Below, in pieces: positions 1 to 11,100 of a stretch of DNA of 64,000 nucleotides. The stretch's first letter is position 1. Each line of letters opens with the position of its first letter. The notes under the pieces are model-generated. The model was not told the origin of the DNA. It worked only from the letters and a program-made list of their open reading frames with translations, and did no database searches. Origin of the DNA: Bacteroidales bacterium (GTDB lineage Bacteria; Bacteroidota; Bacteroidia; Bacteroidales; UBA4417). Made by a program: the position numbers and the translations under genes. Where the stretch lies: positions 381,200-445,199 of the forward strand of contig JADJGZ010000001.1 of the NCBI GenBank assembly GCA_016707785.1, given 5' to 3'.

Positions 1-1658
1 GACGGCCAGAATCTGCGGGCCACCCAGGCTGTTGATGATTACCGGGTTATTCAGGTATGGTGTTTCGCAGAAGTCATCCTTTACCTTAATAGTATAGGTA
101 CCGGCTGATAGATTCGTAAACAGGCTGTCGGATGACCAGCTTGTTCCATTGTCGATGCTGAACTGCAGGGTTCCGGTTCCGGTGGCAGAGATATGGATAC
201 TGCCGTTCGATTGTCCGCAGGTGGCATCAGTAGCAGTGACGGCCAGAATCTGCGGGCCACCCAGGCTGTTGATGATTACAGGGTTATTCAGGTAAGGTGT
301 TTCGCAGAAATCATCTTTTACCTTAATAGTATAGGAGCCGGCTGACAGATTCGTAAACAGGCTGTCGGATGACCAGCTTGTTCCATTGTCGATGCTGAAC
401 TGCAGGGTTCCGGTTCCGGTGGCGCTGATCTTGATACTTCCGTTTGATTGTCCGCAGGTGGCATCAGTAGCAGTGACGGCCAGAATCTGCGGGCCACCCA
501 GGCTATTGATAATGACAGGGTTATTCAGATAAGGTGTTTCGCAGAAGTCATCCTTTACCTTAATAGTATAGGTACCGGCTGACAGATTCGTAAACAGGCT
601 GTCGGATGACCAGCTTGTTCCATTGTCGATGCTGAACTGCAGGGTTCCGGTTCCGGTGGCTGAGATTTGGATACTGCCGTTCGATTGTCCGCAAGTTGCA
701 TCTGTAGCATTGACGGCCAGAATCTGCGGGCCACCCAGGCTGTTGATGATTACCGGGTTATTCAGATATGGTGTTTCGCAGAAGTCATCCTTTACCTTAA
801 TAGTATAGGTGCCGGCTGATAAATTCGTAAACAGGCTGTCGGATGACCAGCTTGTTCCATTGTCGATGCTGAACTGCAGGGTTCCGGTTCCGGTGGCGAG
901 ATTTGGATGCTGCCGTTCGATTGTCCGCAGGTGGCATCAGTAGCAGTGACGGCCAGAATCTGCGGGCCACCCAGGCTGTTGATAATTACAGGGTTATTCA
1001 GATAAGGTGTTTCGCAGAAGTCATCCTTTACCTTAATAGTGTAGCTTCCGGCTGATAAATTCGTAAACAGGCTGTCGGATGACCAGCTTGTTCCATTGTC
1101 GATGCTGAACTGCAGGGTTCCGGTTCCGGTGGCAGAGATTTGGATACTGCCGTTTGATTGTCCGCAGGTGGCATCAGTAGCAGTGACGGCCAGAATCTGC
1201 GGGCCACCCAGGCTGTTGATGATTACCGGGTTATTCAGGTAAGGCGTTTCGCAGAAGTCATCCTTTACCTTAATAGTATAGGTGCCGGCTGATAGATTCG
1301 TAAACAGGCTGTCGGATGACCAGCTTGTTCCATTGTCGATGCTGAACTGCAGGGTTCCGGTTCCGGTGGCTGAGATTTGGATACTGCCGTTCGATTGTCC
1401 GCAGGTGGCATCAGTTGCAGTGACGGCCAGAATCTGCGGGCCACCCAGGCTGTTGATGATTACCGGGTTATTCAGGTAAGGTGTTTCGCAGAAGTCATCC
1501 TTTACCTTTATATTATAGGTACCGGCTGACAGATTCGTAAACAGGCTGTCGGTTGACCAGCTTGTTCCATTGTCGATGCTGAACTGCAGGGTTCCGGTTC
1601 CGGTGGCTGAGATTTGGATGCTGCCGTTTGATTGTCCGCAGGTGGCATCTATTGCCTG
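1..1658. repeat. Seven tandem 237-bp repeats coding 79-residue SprB-like units
   Basis: The anchor GACGGCCAGAATCTG recurs at 1, 238, 475, 712, 948, 1185 and 1422. The period is exactly 237 bp except for one 236-bp unit (712-947), which carries the frameshift. Units differ at only a few positions, and some differences (for example GGCAGAG/GGCTGAG) are shuffled between units. This points to recent expansion or homogenisation. The array continues past position 1. Confidence 0.95.
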
Positions 1659-2261
1659 AACGGATAAGATTGAAAGATTATCGATAGTAACTTCCAGTGA
1701 TGAAGTTGAGGGGATACATGCGTTAGAGTTCCCATTGCCATAGGCTGTTAGTGTAAGAATGACTGTTCCTTGAAGTATATCATCCGGACCAGCAAAATAT
1801 TCGGGATTAAGCAGGCTTGAATCACTGAAATAGCCGTCTCCATTGCTACTCCAGACTAAATAACTGTAATCGGATGCCTGGGCACCGGTAACAGAAACCT
1901 GTAAAGTATTGCACAATATGAATCCAGGGCCTGCATCAGCAAAAGGCTGAGCAAATACTTCAATAGTACCTAATTCCATGACTGCATCACAATCATTTGC
2001 TGAATGTTGTATGCAAGAAAGCTGATAAAGTCCTGCAGTGACATTCCATTCAATTTCAACTGTGTCGGCGGTACTTAGAAGTATATTTTGAGTGCCTGAA
2101 GGATCTTCGATCTTCCAGGTATAAGTTGCATTTGGTTCACCATCGATCCTGTAATGGCGAACGGCTCCAATACATACCTTGTCGATACTATACTGGCTGA
2201 ATGATTGGAGTCCAATCACCAACAGTATAGCGAACAATATGTATCTGAGCACTTTATGCAT
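1..2261 (-). CDS. Secreted SprB-like repeat adhesin, frameshifted, 3' end outside window
   Basis: Large cell-surface protein, probably exported through Sec and the type IX system. The N-terminus has a signal peptide (hydrophobic residues 5-20, cleavage near SFSQ). About 180 residues of PKD/Ig-like sequence follow (a typical stretch is TIEVFAQPFADAGP), then at least seven near-identical 79-residue SprB-like repeats beginning DATCGQSNGSI. The uninterrupted frame runs from 2261 to 792. One base is missing at 897/898 relative to every other repeat unit (GGCGAG in place of GGCAGAG or GGCTGAG); restoring it keeps the frame open to the window edge. It starts 5 bp after the preceding gene, so the two are co-transcribed. 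Related proteins often end in a gliding-motility-type (type B) sorting domain, which would lie beyond the window. Whether the frameshift is real or an assembly error cannot be told here. Confidence 0.8.
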
Positions 2262-2266
2262 TTCTA

Positions 2267-2923
2267 TCAGTATTGATATATATGTGAACTCACAGGGCGA
2301 GGTTTAACCATAAGTTCGACCGGCAGTGTGGGTACGTTATTGGTTCCGTTAGCATCACTTACTTCAAGTACCTGGTAAGATGTTGTTACCGAAGGATTCA
2401 AAGGAATGATGAAAGGGCTGGAAGTTATATCAGAGTATGTTTGAGATGTGGTTCCATCGAACAGCGTCACAGACCAGGGGCCTTCGCCGGTTAACTGGAT
2501 ATTAAGTGCAGAGGTATCTCCTGTACAGATGGGTTCAGGTTGTGCAATAACTGCAGTTGGAAGAGATTCAAGTACTGTCATTTTACCCACTTTCAGGTTC
2601 ATTGTACATCCGGCCCGTGAGGCAGTTACTTTGTAGAAGTATGTACCCGGAATGAGCCAGGTAACACTTACATCAGGGCCAGTTGAGACACCATTTAAGA
2701 AGAAAGCTTCAGAATTCGGACAATTTCCGGGAGTATTGGCGAGGTTAATTCCATCGACCTCATTATAGAGTTCCCAGGAATAGGTATCACCTGGAACGGC
2801 AATCACAGAAAGGTTATAAGTCTGACCAGCTGACACAGATACCTGGGCCATGGCAGAAGCCATAGTCATTACCAGTATTCCTACCAGTAATAATCGGTAC
2901 CCTATGTGTTTAAACTGTGTCAT
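2267..2923 (-). CDS. Secreted PKD-like protein of adhesin cluster
   Basis: A 218-residue exported protein with a signal peptide (residues 10-27, cleavage after ASAMA). Two Ig/PKD-like beta-sandwich segments follow: about 28-115 with motif GDTYSWELY, and about 120-210 with PICTGDTSALNIQLTG. The protein stops abruptly after a proline-rich strand, VELMVKPRP, followed by SSHIYQY, and has no recognisable T9SS sorting domain. It lies 5 bp upstream of the SprB-repeat gene and downstream of two further secreted genes on the same strand. Such ordered sets of secreted proteins next to a type B sorting-domain protein are common in Bacteroidota. Its exact role is unknown; an accessory subunit of a surface filament or adhesin is my inference. 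Confidence 0.7.
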   Translation of the reverse strand: MTQFKHIGYRLLLVGILVMTMASAMAQVSVSAGQTYNLSVIAVPGDTYSWELYNEVDGINLANTPGNCPNSEAFFLNGVSTGPDVSVTWLIPGTYFYKVTASRAGCTMNLKVGKMTVLESLPTAVIAQPEPICTGDTSALNIQLTGEGPWSVTLFDGTTSQTYSDITSSPFIIPLNPSVTTSYQVLEVSDANGTNNVPTLPVELMVKPRPVSSHIYQY

Positions 2924-3879
2924 TCAGACGAGTAACTGTTATTTTTTTTCGTGAAAAAGTACTTTCGAGCAGCCAGGATAGTTTTCTGACATTTCTACTT
3001 CTTTTTTTTACATTTTATCACCTATTCACATTATTATCAAGCATTTAATTCCAGGTTAAGTAGGACCCAAGAGGGCATACCTCTCCCATTACCGGTCTTA
3101 AGGGCCGGTTTCCTGCCATCTTTTTTCGCCATCGGAACCTGATTTTTCGCCAGATTTGACTGAATATCAGATCATGATGTTCAGGGAGAATTCTGCGATT
3201 ATTCCGTTTGAATACAGCAATGATTGTGGCATCCCTGGGCATTGGACCGGAACTTTGCCTGAGCTTAATTGCCCTATAAGAGGCAAATGTTCCATCTCTT
3301 GCATGGGTTATGCTACTATCAGCTCCAATTCCATCCCTTGCATGCCTCGTTAAGATCTGGCCATGACCAGGGAGTGGACCATGTTTATTATAGAATCTAT
3401 TCATTTGACTTCAATTGAGTCAGATTTGAATCATTCAATCGCAATACTAGTGTACATCACAGGATATGATTATACAATGCATGAAGCTCATCTTCATCCT
3501 ACATCAGTTATAATGATCGGATGAATACCAGTTCCAATAAATACAATAAGGCCCCTACCCTTTTCAAGAAAGAGAAGCTGCCATTGCACTCATGTTATGG
3601 TGCATGATTCATGATGTCATGATTGCATATTTCAGATCATATCTTTCAGAAATGTTTCTTCCAGGATCGTCTCCTGAATTTGAAGTTCTTACAGAAAGTG
3701 CATCAAATCGACCAGGAAATGCCTGTATTTTTCCTGAGCCACAAGGCTCACATGGCATCTGCCGGTTTTATATCCGCTCATTCTATTTGTTTCTCATACT
3801 ACCTCTCCTTTAACCTGCCATTCAACTGCAGGTAAAAGGAGTCATTAGTATGAAAAAGCAACAAGGTATGATCATGCCG
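2924..3879. other. Intergenic region with an imperfect hairpin
   Basis: No convincing gene in 956 bp. An imperfect inverted repeat (CCTTTAACCTGC at 3807-3818 and GCAGGTAAAAGG at 3828-3839, one mismatch) lies 40 bp past the stop of the next gene and may mark its transcript end, although no T-run follows. A shorter CCGG-rich hairpin lies near 3090-3112, and TCCATCTCTTGCATG/TCCATCCCTTGCATG form a short direct repeat near 3290-3345. Confidence 0.4.
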
Positions 3880-4968
3880 TTATGGCTTAACCGGTAAGAA
3901 AGGTGTTGGTGTAACAGCCTGTACATCCGGTCTTGGAGTGATCGTTTGGTAGGCGATATCATTGGTAAAGCCATCAACCACCAGGTTTGGACAAGGAGGT
4001 GAATTGGGGCCATTATCATGATGAACGTCACCTAATGGAGGAGTAGCTGACAGCATTGTAATACCATCGACAGCAACTGCAACCTGCTCAGCAGTAAGTC
4101 CTTCGTAATTGCTGGCACCATTTGAATGGTCGATGATGATGCGAATAAAGATGGATTCCCCTGCTGCACCAATGGTAGTTCCTGTGCCAGGTACAACGGG
4201 ATCAACAGAAGTATAAACACCTGCTGCCAAAGTCATTGCATGAGTTGCAGCAAAAGAGGTAGCGGAAGACCATACTACTTCTGAAACTGTTTCTTCAGGA
4301 TCTAAACCGGCAATGGTGATGCTGGGTAACCAAGACACAGACCAGTTAGCAGCAGACACTTCATAATAGAGTGTATCTGCACCGAAATCATATATAACTC
4401 CTTCAGGTGCTGTTGCATCATAATCAGCACTTACAATGTCGGAGATACAACGGTCGATGTTTGTTCCGTAACCCGGCTGAAGCACTTTACTTGCATTAAG
4501 GTTAGCAATATCAAGGGTGAAAGCATTGATAGGCTGGATCTTGTAAACCTTCATATTATTAGGGCTACAGGTGCCATTATCATTCACCACATTGATGATT
4601 ACGAATACAGGGTTTGCCGGATCGTAGGTAAAACTGTTCCAGGTAAGTGAAATTGAGTTACCATCAACTGTTCCTACGTTATAATTGGCACCTGCTGCTG
4701 CCAGGAATGCACTGGTACCGGGAACTTCCGGGGTGGCAACCAGTACTTTATTTGTGATAAAAGTCTGGTCTTGTGTAACTCTCCATAAATAGGTCTTAGT
4801 ACCCGGAGGGGTGGGAACATTCACTTCATAAGTGTAAGGTGTACCTGCAATAGGATGCAGAGCATCAGCGGGAAGACAGGTGATCGTTCTTGGAGCTAAC
4901 TGAGCCATGGATGTAGAGATACCTATGGCCAGGAAAGCTGCCAACATTAATAAAAGTTGCTTTTTCAT
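3880..4968 (-). CDS. Secreted protein of adhesin cluster, C-terminal PRP tail
   Basis: A 362-residue exported protein with a clean signal peptide (residues 1-22, cleavage after SMAQ). The mature part looks all-beta: an Ig-like segment with YLWRVTQDQTF near residues 60-75, a segment NSISLTWNSFTYDP, then a middle region with conserved aspartates (NIDRCISDIVSADYD). Like its neighbour at 2267-2923 it ends shortly after a strand containing PRP (TITPRPDVQ) and lacks a classical sorting domain. It is 167 bp downstream of the giant adhesin gene and on the same strand. I recognise the type as part of recurring Bacteroidota adhesin clusters but know of no assigned biochemical function. Confidence 0.7.
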   Translation of the reverse strand: MKKQLLLMLAAFLAIGISTSMAQLAPRTITCLPADALHPIAGTPYTYEVNVPTPPGTKTYLWRVTQDQTFITNKVLVATPEVPGTSAFLAAAGANYNVGTVDGNSISLTWNSFTYDPANPVFVIINVVNDNGTCSPNNMKVYKIQPINAFTLDIANLNASKVLQPGYGTNIDRCISDIVSADYDATAPEGVIYDFGADTLYYEVSAANWSVSWLPSITIAGLDPEETVSEVVWSSATSFAATHAMTLAAGVYTSVDPVVPGTGTTIGAAGESIFIRIIIDHSNGASNYEGLTAEQVAVAVDGITMLSATPPLGDVHHDNGPNSPPCPNLVVDGFTNDIAYQTITPRPDVQAVTPTPFLPVKP

Positions 4969-5135
4969 GTTTTTAATTTTTAATTGATTGTGAATGAAAC
5001 TTTGTTTTCTTTGCTTTTTTCAAAATTGTTGTTAATGTTCATAATTCATTGAATTAGTGATTGAGTTGGGTCAGATGTTAATTTTTTTTATTTATCCATA
5101 GGCATACTATTAGTTTGACATCAGTTGATTTTTTA

Positions 5136-8100
5136 TTATTGTTTAATTACGTTTGGACGAGGAGTTATGGTTATATTGACTTCATAAATTGCAGATGCAT
5201 TTCCATTGCAGTCCACCACCTGGTAGCTGATTTTATGGATCAGGTTACCGGTTAATATTCCCGGGAACTGAATATCACTGCTGTAGGTGGATGGTTGTCC
5301 GGTGAAATACAATGAGGGTAAAGCAGGGAGGATACTTCCATCAGCAAAATCGATGTGCCAGCGGATTTCCGGAGTACAACCCAGGCTGCAGTTATCGGTA
5401 ATAGCGGAAATATCCAGGTCAAAAGTTGTACTTCCTGCTATAAATGTGTAATACTCAGGTCGATCTGGCTGAATATCCATGGTTGGGTCATAATAAACTG
5501 CTGTATTAATCGACTCAACGCAGAAACTAAAGGGTCCCGGCAATACAAATGCAGGTGGCTGATCATCAACTACTGTTATTGTTTGGTAGCATGTATCAGA
5601 ACCTGAGATATTGGAAGCAATCCAACGAATCGTGGTTGTACCCAGGTTAAAGGTATAGGGGTTTGGAAGAATCGGAATCCCGGTACCGGAGCCTGTTGTT
5701 GCCCCAGACATTTGCCATTGCCAGCTTACAGGTAAAGCCCCGGAATTGAGAGCAGGTATCCCTGGATCTAATGAAGCTATGCATAAACCGGATTGTGTAT
5801 TCTGCAAAATATCAGCCGGACAGGTGATATCAGGAGGGTCGTTAGGTGTAATTGTTACAGTAAAGCTGCAGTATGATGAATTTCCACATAAGTCGGTCAC
5901 AGTATAGCTTACGGTCGTTGTTCCAACATTGAACTGGTAGGGTGACGGAATAAAACCGGTCCCTGCCCCCGTTGAAGGTGCTGACAGGCTCCATGAAAAG
6001 ATCAATGAATCTGCAACAGAACAATTATCGGCAGCTGAAGGAGCTGATAAAGAAACGTTGGCAAATTCTTCTCCCGGTTCAGCAGGAAGTGTTACAGATG
6101 CAGGGCAAGACAATGCGGGAGGATTAATATCTTCAACCAGAATTTCTTCCTGGCAAATTGCATTACAGCCATTAACATCAGTTGTCATTAATGTCAGCAG
6201 GAATGTTTCATCACAGAGGTCACCTGCAGTGACACTTACTACCTGAGCATTAAATGGACCAGTAATAGCACCATTTCCTGAGATCGACCAGGCATAATTG
6301 CTCATTGCTGCCTGTCCTGAATATTGATTTCCGGAAGTCCCGGGACAAACCGGGCTGGAACCACTGATGATACAAGTGGGCAGGGAATTGATCGTGATGG
6401 TATGACTTACATTCTGAGTTTGGGAACAGCCATTATCTGAACTGATTGAAACGATGGTATAAATATATGTCCCGGGCATATTAGTGGGAACTGACAGTTC
6501 CACTGATGAACCAAATGTTGTGGTGATGGATTGCTGTGCACCACCATTGATGGTATAAAGGAAAGTATAAGGTGCTGTCCCATCTGTTCCTGTGAAAGTA
6601 AGGATCGGGGAAATGGAATACAGACAAGCAGAAGTGGGTCCTGTGATAGATGCTGAAGGTAATGGATAGACAATAATATCAATGGAATCGGTAAGTGGAG
6701 GACAGCCATAACCATCAGATACAGAAAGATAATACCTTCCGCTGCCATTCGTTGTAATCCCATTGATTACAGGATCTTTCAGAGTGGAGGTAAATCCTCC
6801 CGGACCTGTCCATGAGTAGGAAACCGGGGGCTTTCCACCTGTCAGGTTTGCAAACAGTTGAACGTTTTCACCTTCACAGAATATACCATCTCCACTACAA
6901 GTAGGGTCAGTAGAAAATGGGATTGGGGCCAGGGTTCCAAACGAGATATCATCAATACCAAAATCGTTTCCGTTTGCTGATGTATTGAGGTCAAGAATTT
7001 CAATTATAGCAGTGGTTGAAGCCCCTGAATTCCAGGTACCATAGAATCTATCCTTGAGCAGCCAGGGATTATTGAGTATATTTTGTCCAGCGGTTAGAAA
7101 AGCAGTAGTTCCAACCTGAGTACCATTTACTGAGAATCTAAGTTCAGCATAGGGAGATACATTATTCAAGCTGATGGCCCAGGCAGAAAAGTAATAATCT
7201 GTATTCGGAAGGACAGTTACTGTTTCTCTCCAAACAAAGGGCTGAGGAGCATATTTAGCTCCGTTAACAATAAGGAAATTGGCATTACCGGTTCCACTAC
7301 CCGTGGTATGGTCATAGCCCCAGAAGTTACTATGGTTAAAATTCGCGTTGCTGTTAATGGCATATTCACTTTCCGGAGCAACCAATCCATTTGCAGTGGG
7401 GTCATAAGCATAACCTGAGGTGAAACCTGTATTACCTGCAGAAAAGTCACCATTTACAACCAGTTCGGAAGAAACTGAAAGGTATGCAGCACCGGTACAT
7501 CCATTGGCATTTGTCACAACAACACTGTACATCCCGGCGATATCCACTTTTATTGCTTGAGTGGTTTCTCCTGTATTCCAGAGGTAAGTTCCACCACCTG
7601 AAGCCGTGAGCACAATCATGCCGGGAACGCTGCAATAATCGGCAACAATTTCAGGTTCCGGCACTGGATAAGCATTCACAGTAACAGAAGCATTTCCACT
7701 GCAGGTTGTTAAAGGATCTGTATAAGAAACCAGATACTGTGTAGTTGTAGTAAGTGTAACTCCCACAGGATCTTCTGCAGTAGATGTGAATCCGGCAGGA
7801 TTGGAACTCCAGCTGATAGCCGGCAGATTAGTAGGTGTTCCTGTGAGGACTACATTATCAATAGCCCAATAGCGTCCCCTGTTTGAACCACAGTAATAGT
7901 TGAATCTTACTAAGAAAGTACTGCTATTGATATAGGTAGCACCTAGTGAGAGTACCACATTTTGAAAACTTCCGGGAGACCCCCTGTCATTGGTGTAGGT
8001 AGCTACCGTTGACCAGGAAGTCCCATTATTAGTGGAAACTTCAACTTTGGCAGACTCTCCAGTAGTACTGTTAAAGTCATAATAATGCCAGAATGAAAGT

Positions 8101-11100
8101 GATAAATCGGAATATCCAACAGTGCTCAATAGTGGAGAAACCAGCGTGGTCGCGGTAACTGTGCCATTTTGAGAACGGCTGTCGGAAAGATAGAATTGAC
8201 TTACATCGTTGGAATGAAGAGTCTGGCTATTCGTCACGTAGCCATCAGGCCTTAATGTCCAGGTTGCATTTGCAGTTGTTCCACCGGTAGAAGTATTTGT
8301 CCGGGCCCAGGTATTGGTAGCCGCATTGAAGTCTTCACTCATAATGGTAGGTGATGCAGCCCATGATGAGGATGAATTCAGGTTAAACAGGGATCCCGGA
8401 CAAACAGATGCAGCAGAGGATGAAGCACTCACTGTTGGAATGGGGTTAACAGTGACTGTTATAGTCAGAGGATTACCCTGGCATAAGTTAGTTTGGGAGG
8501 TCGGAACTACAATATATTGAACACTTCCTGCAATGCTATTGCTGGAATTCAGAAGTACCTGGTTGATTTCATTTCCTGTACCAGGGGAATAACCTGAAAT
8601 GCCCCCCGAGATTGTGCCTATTGACCATGTATAAGTTGAAGTTACTGATGCTGCCAGTGTAAGGTAAAAAGCTGAACCGCTGCAAACACTGTATGATGCG
8701 GCATTCAGCAGCGAAGGTTTTGGATGAACTGTGACAATTACTGAAACAGGAATTCCCTGGCATGAACCCGACCCGGAAGTTGGCACAACGAGATATTCTA
8801 CTGTTCCATCTAAAGCATTACCCGGATTATTCAATACCTGGGAAATAAGGTCTCCTGTACCAGCTGAAGCACCGGTAATTCCACCTGTTATTGTTCCGAT
8901 GGTCCAACTATAAGATGAGGGTATATTTGATGTAAGTGGAATATTAGTTGTTGCACCACTGCATATTTCAACAGCTGTGGCATTCGTCAGAATGGGCCTG
9001 GGATGAACTGTGAGTTTAACAGTGAAAACATCACCCTTGCATCCTGATGCGCTAACCGGTTCTAAGGTATAGAGCACATCCACCGGAAGAAGTGTAGTAT
9101 TTGACCAGGCATCATCAGCAATCACTGTTTCAGAAAAGCCTGTCCCGGTTACGGGATTACCTGCCACAGCAGGGAGACCATTGCTATTAATTGAAAATAT
9201 ATTATAAGAAGCTACAGGTTCTGCATTGGTGCTGGCATCTAAAAGCAATCCTGATGCTGAGTTGCTGCATATTGTGGCTGTTTGAGATGGAACAACAGGA
9301 GCAGGATTAACATTTATTAATACGGATGTGGAAGTGTTGGTACAAACATTAGCTGTTGCAGTGATATTATATGTAACCTGGGAAACAAGTCCGGAAGTGT
9401 TCATGATCAATTCATTGATCTGAGTACCGGTGCCATTTGCATTGAAGGTTGTTCCTGATCCGGTGGTCAATATTGCTTCCCAGTTGAACAATGTGCCTGT
9501 AATATTGCTACCCAGCACTATATGAGTGCTCTCGCCAGAACAGATGGTTTGTTCGAGTGAGGAAGGATTTACTGTGACTGTGATAATTTGATTCAAAGTA
9601 ATAGTAACACTGTTCGTGTCTGAACAACCGGTAACCTGATTCACTTCAATCAAGGTGTATGTTGTTGAAGTTGTCGGGGTTACTGTGGGATCAGATTCAG
9701 TAGAGGAATAACCGGGAGGATCGGAAGTCCAGGAATAAGTATTCCCTGGTACGGCAGGCCCTCCAATCTGGATGCTGGCGCCTTCACATATCGTTGAATT
9801 ATTCCCTGTAAAGGCTTGGGGAGTATCTTTAATATTCACCATCAGGCTTGAAGCCGGTCCATTGCCGCATGAATTTGAAGGAACCACTATTACATTACCA
9901 GTGGTATTTCCTGTGGATGCACTGATTGATGAAGTTCCCTGTCCTGAAAGAATTACCCATCCTCCCGGAACTGACCATGTATAGGTAACTCCCGAAATCG
10001 CAGTTACTGAAAAATTCTGTATTTCCCCTCTGCACAGACTATTGCTGCCTGAAATCACTCCTGCCGAAACCGGCAGTGGGTCAACAGTTACCGGAAAAGT
10101 GTCTGAAAGACCATTCCCGCATGAATTTGAAGCAAATACAGCAATATTTCCGCTGTTACTTCCAACCAGAACCGTCAGGGTATGGGTTCCCTGACCACTC
10201 TGGAGAATCCATCCGGCAGGAATCGTCCAATGGAAAGTTGAACCGGTAATGGCTGGTATGGTATATACCTGCACTGAACCTTCGCAAGGTGTTTGAGAAC
10301 CGCTTATTGGTCCGGACTGAGGTGGAATCAAACTTTCTACTACGACAGTAATGGATGATGGAGAGCCATTGCCGCATGAGTTGGAAGGGGTAACTGTAAT
10401 AGTTCCTGAAGTCGTTCCAACCGTAACCTGTATGCTATTAGTACCCTGCCCGGAAATGAGTGTCCAATCGGCTGGTACTGACCAGGTATAAGTGACATTG
10501 GCAACATTTGTTACGGAATAAACCTGCGATGAAGCGACACAAACCGTATCATTTCCGCTAATAGGTGAAGGCTGGAGAGGAATTGCTGAAAGAGGACTCA
10601 CTGCCAGTGTCCTTGAAGCCCCTCCCCCACAGGTATTGGATGGACTTACCGAAATATTGCCTGGTGTGGCCCCAACGGTGACAGTAATGGAATTGCTGCC
10701 CTGCCCTGAACTTATGGTCCAGCCAGCCGGGACACTCCATAAATAAGTGGTTCCCGGGATATTAACAACTGAATAAGATGCTGTTGACCCTGAGCATGGA
10801 ACCGTATTTCCAGTGATAACTGATGGAAGTGATGGAGCTGAAATCTGAATGGTAACAGCTAAGGATTGTGAAGTGCCATTCCCACATGCATTAGAGGGAG
10901 TAACGGTGACATTCCCACTATTTGCGGAAGTGGTAACAAGTATCGAATTGGTTCCCTGCCCAGAATTGATGGTCCAGCCCACAGGAACGGTCCAGGTGTA
11001 AGTAATCCCAGCCACATTGATAACACTGTATGCCTGGGTTGATAATTTACAGGCAATGGCATTTCCAGAGATAGCGGAAGGTTGAGAAGGTATGTTTATA

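Noticed and set aside
1..1658. CRISPR array
   Set aside because: Repeats are 237 bp, contiguous and protein-coding with no unique spacers.
3045..3404. A 119-codon minus-strand reading frame in the adhesin spacer
   Set aside because: No start context, no recognisable domain, duplicated HARDG words from a short DNA repeat; looks non-coding.
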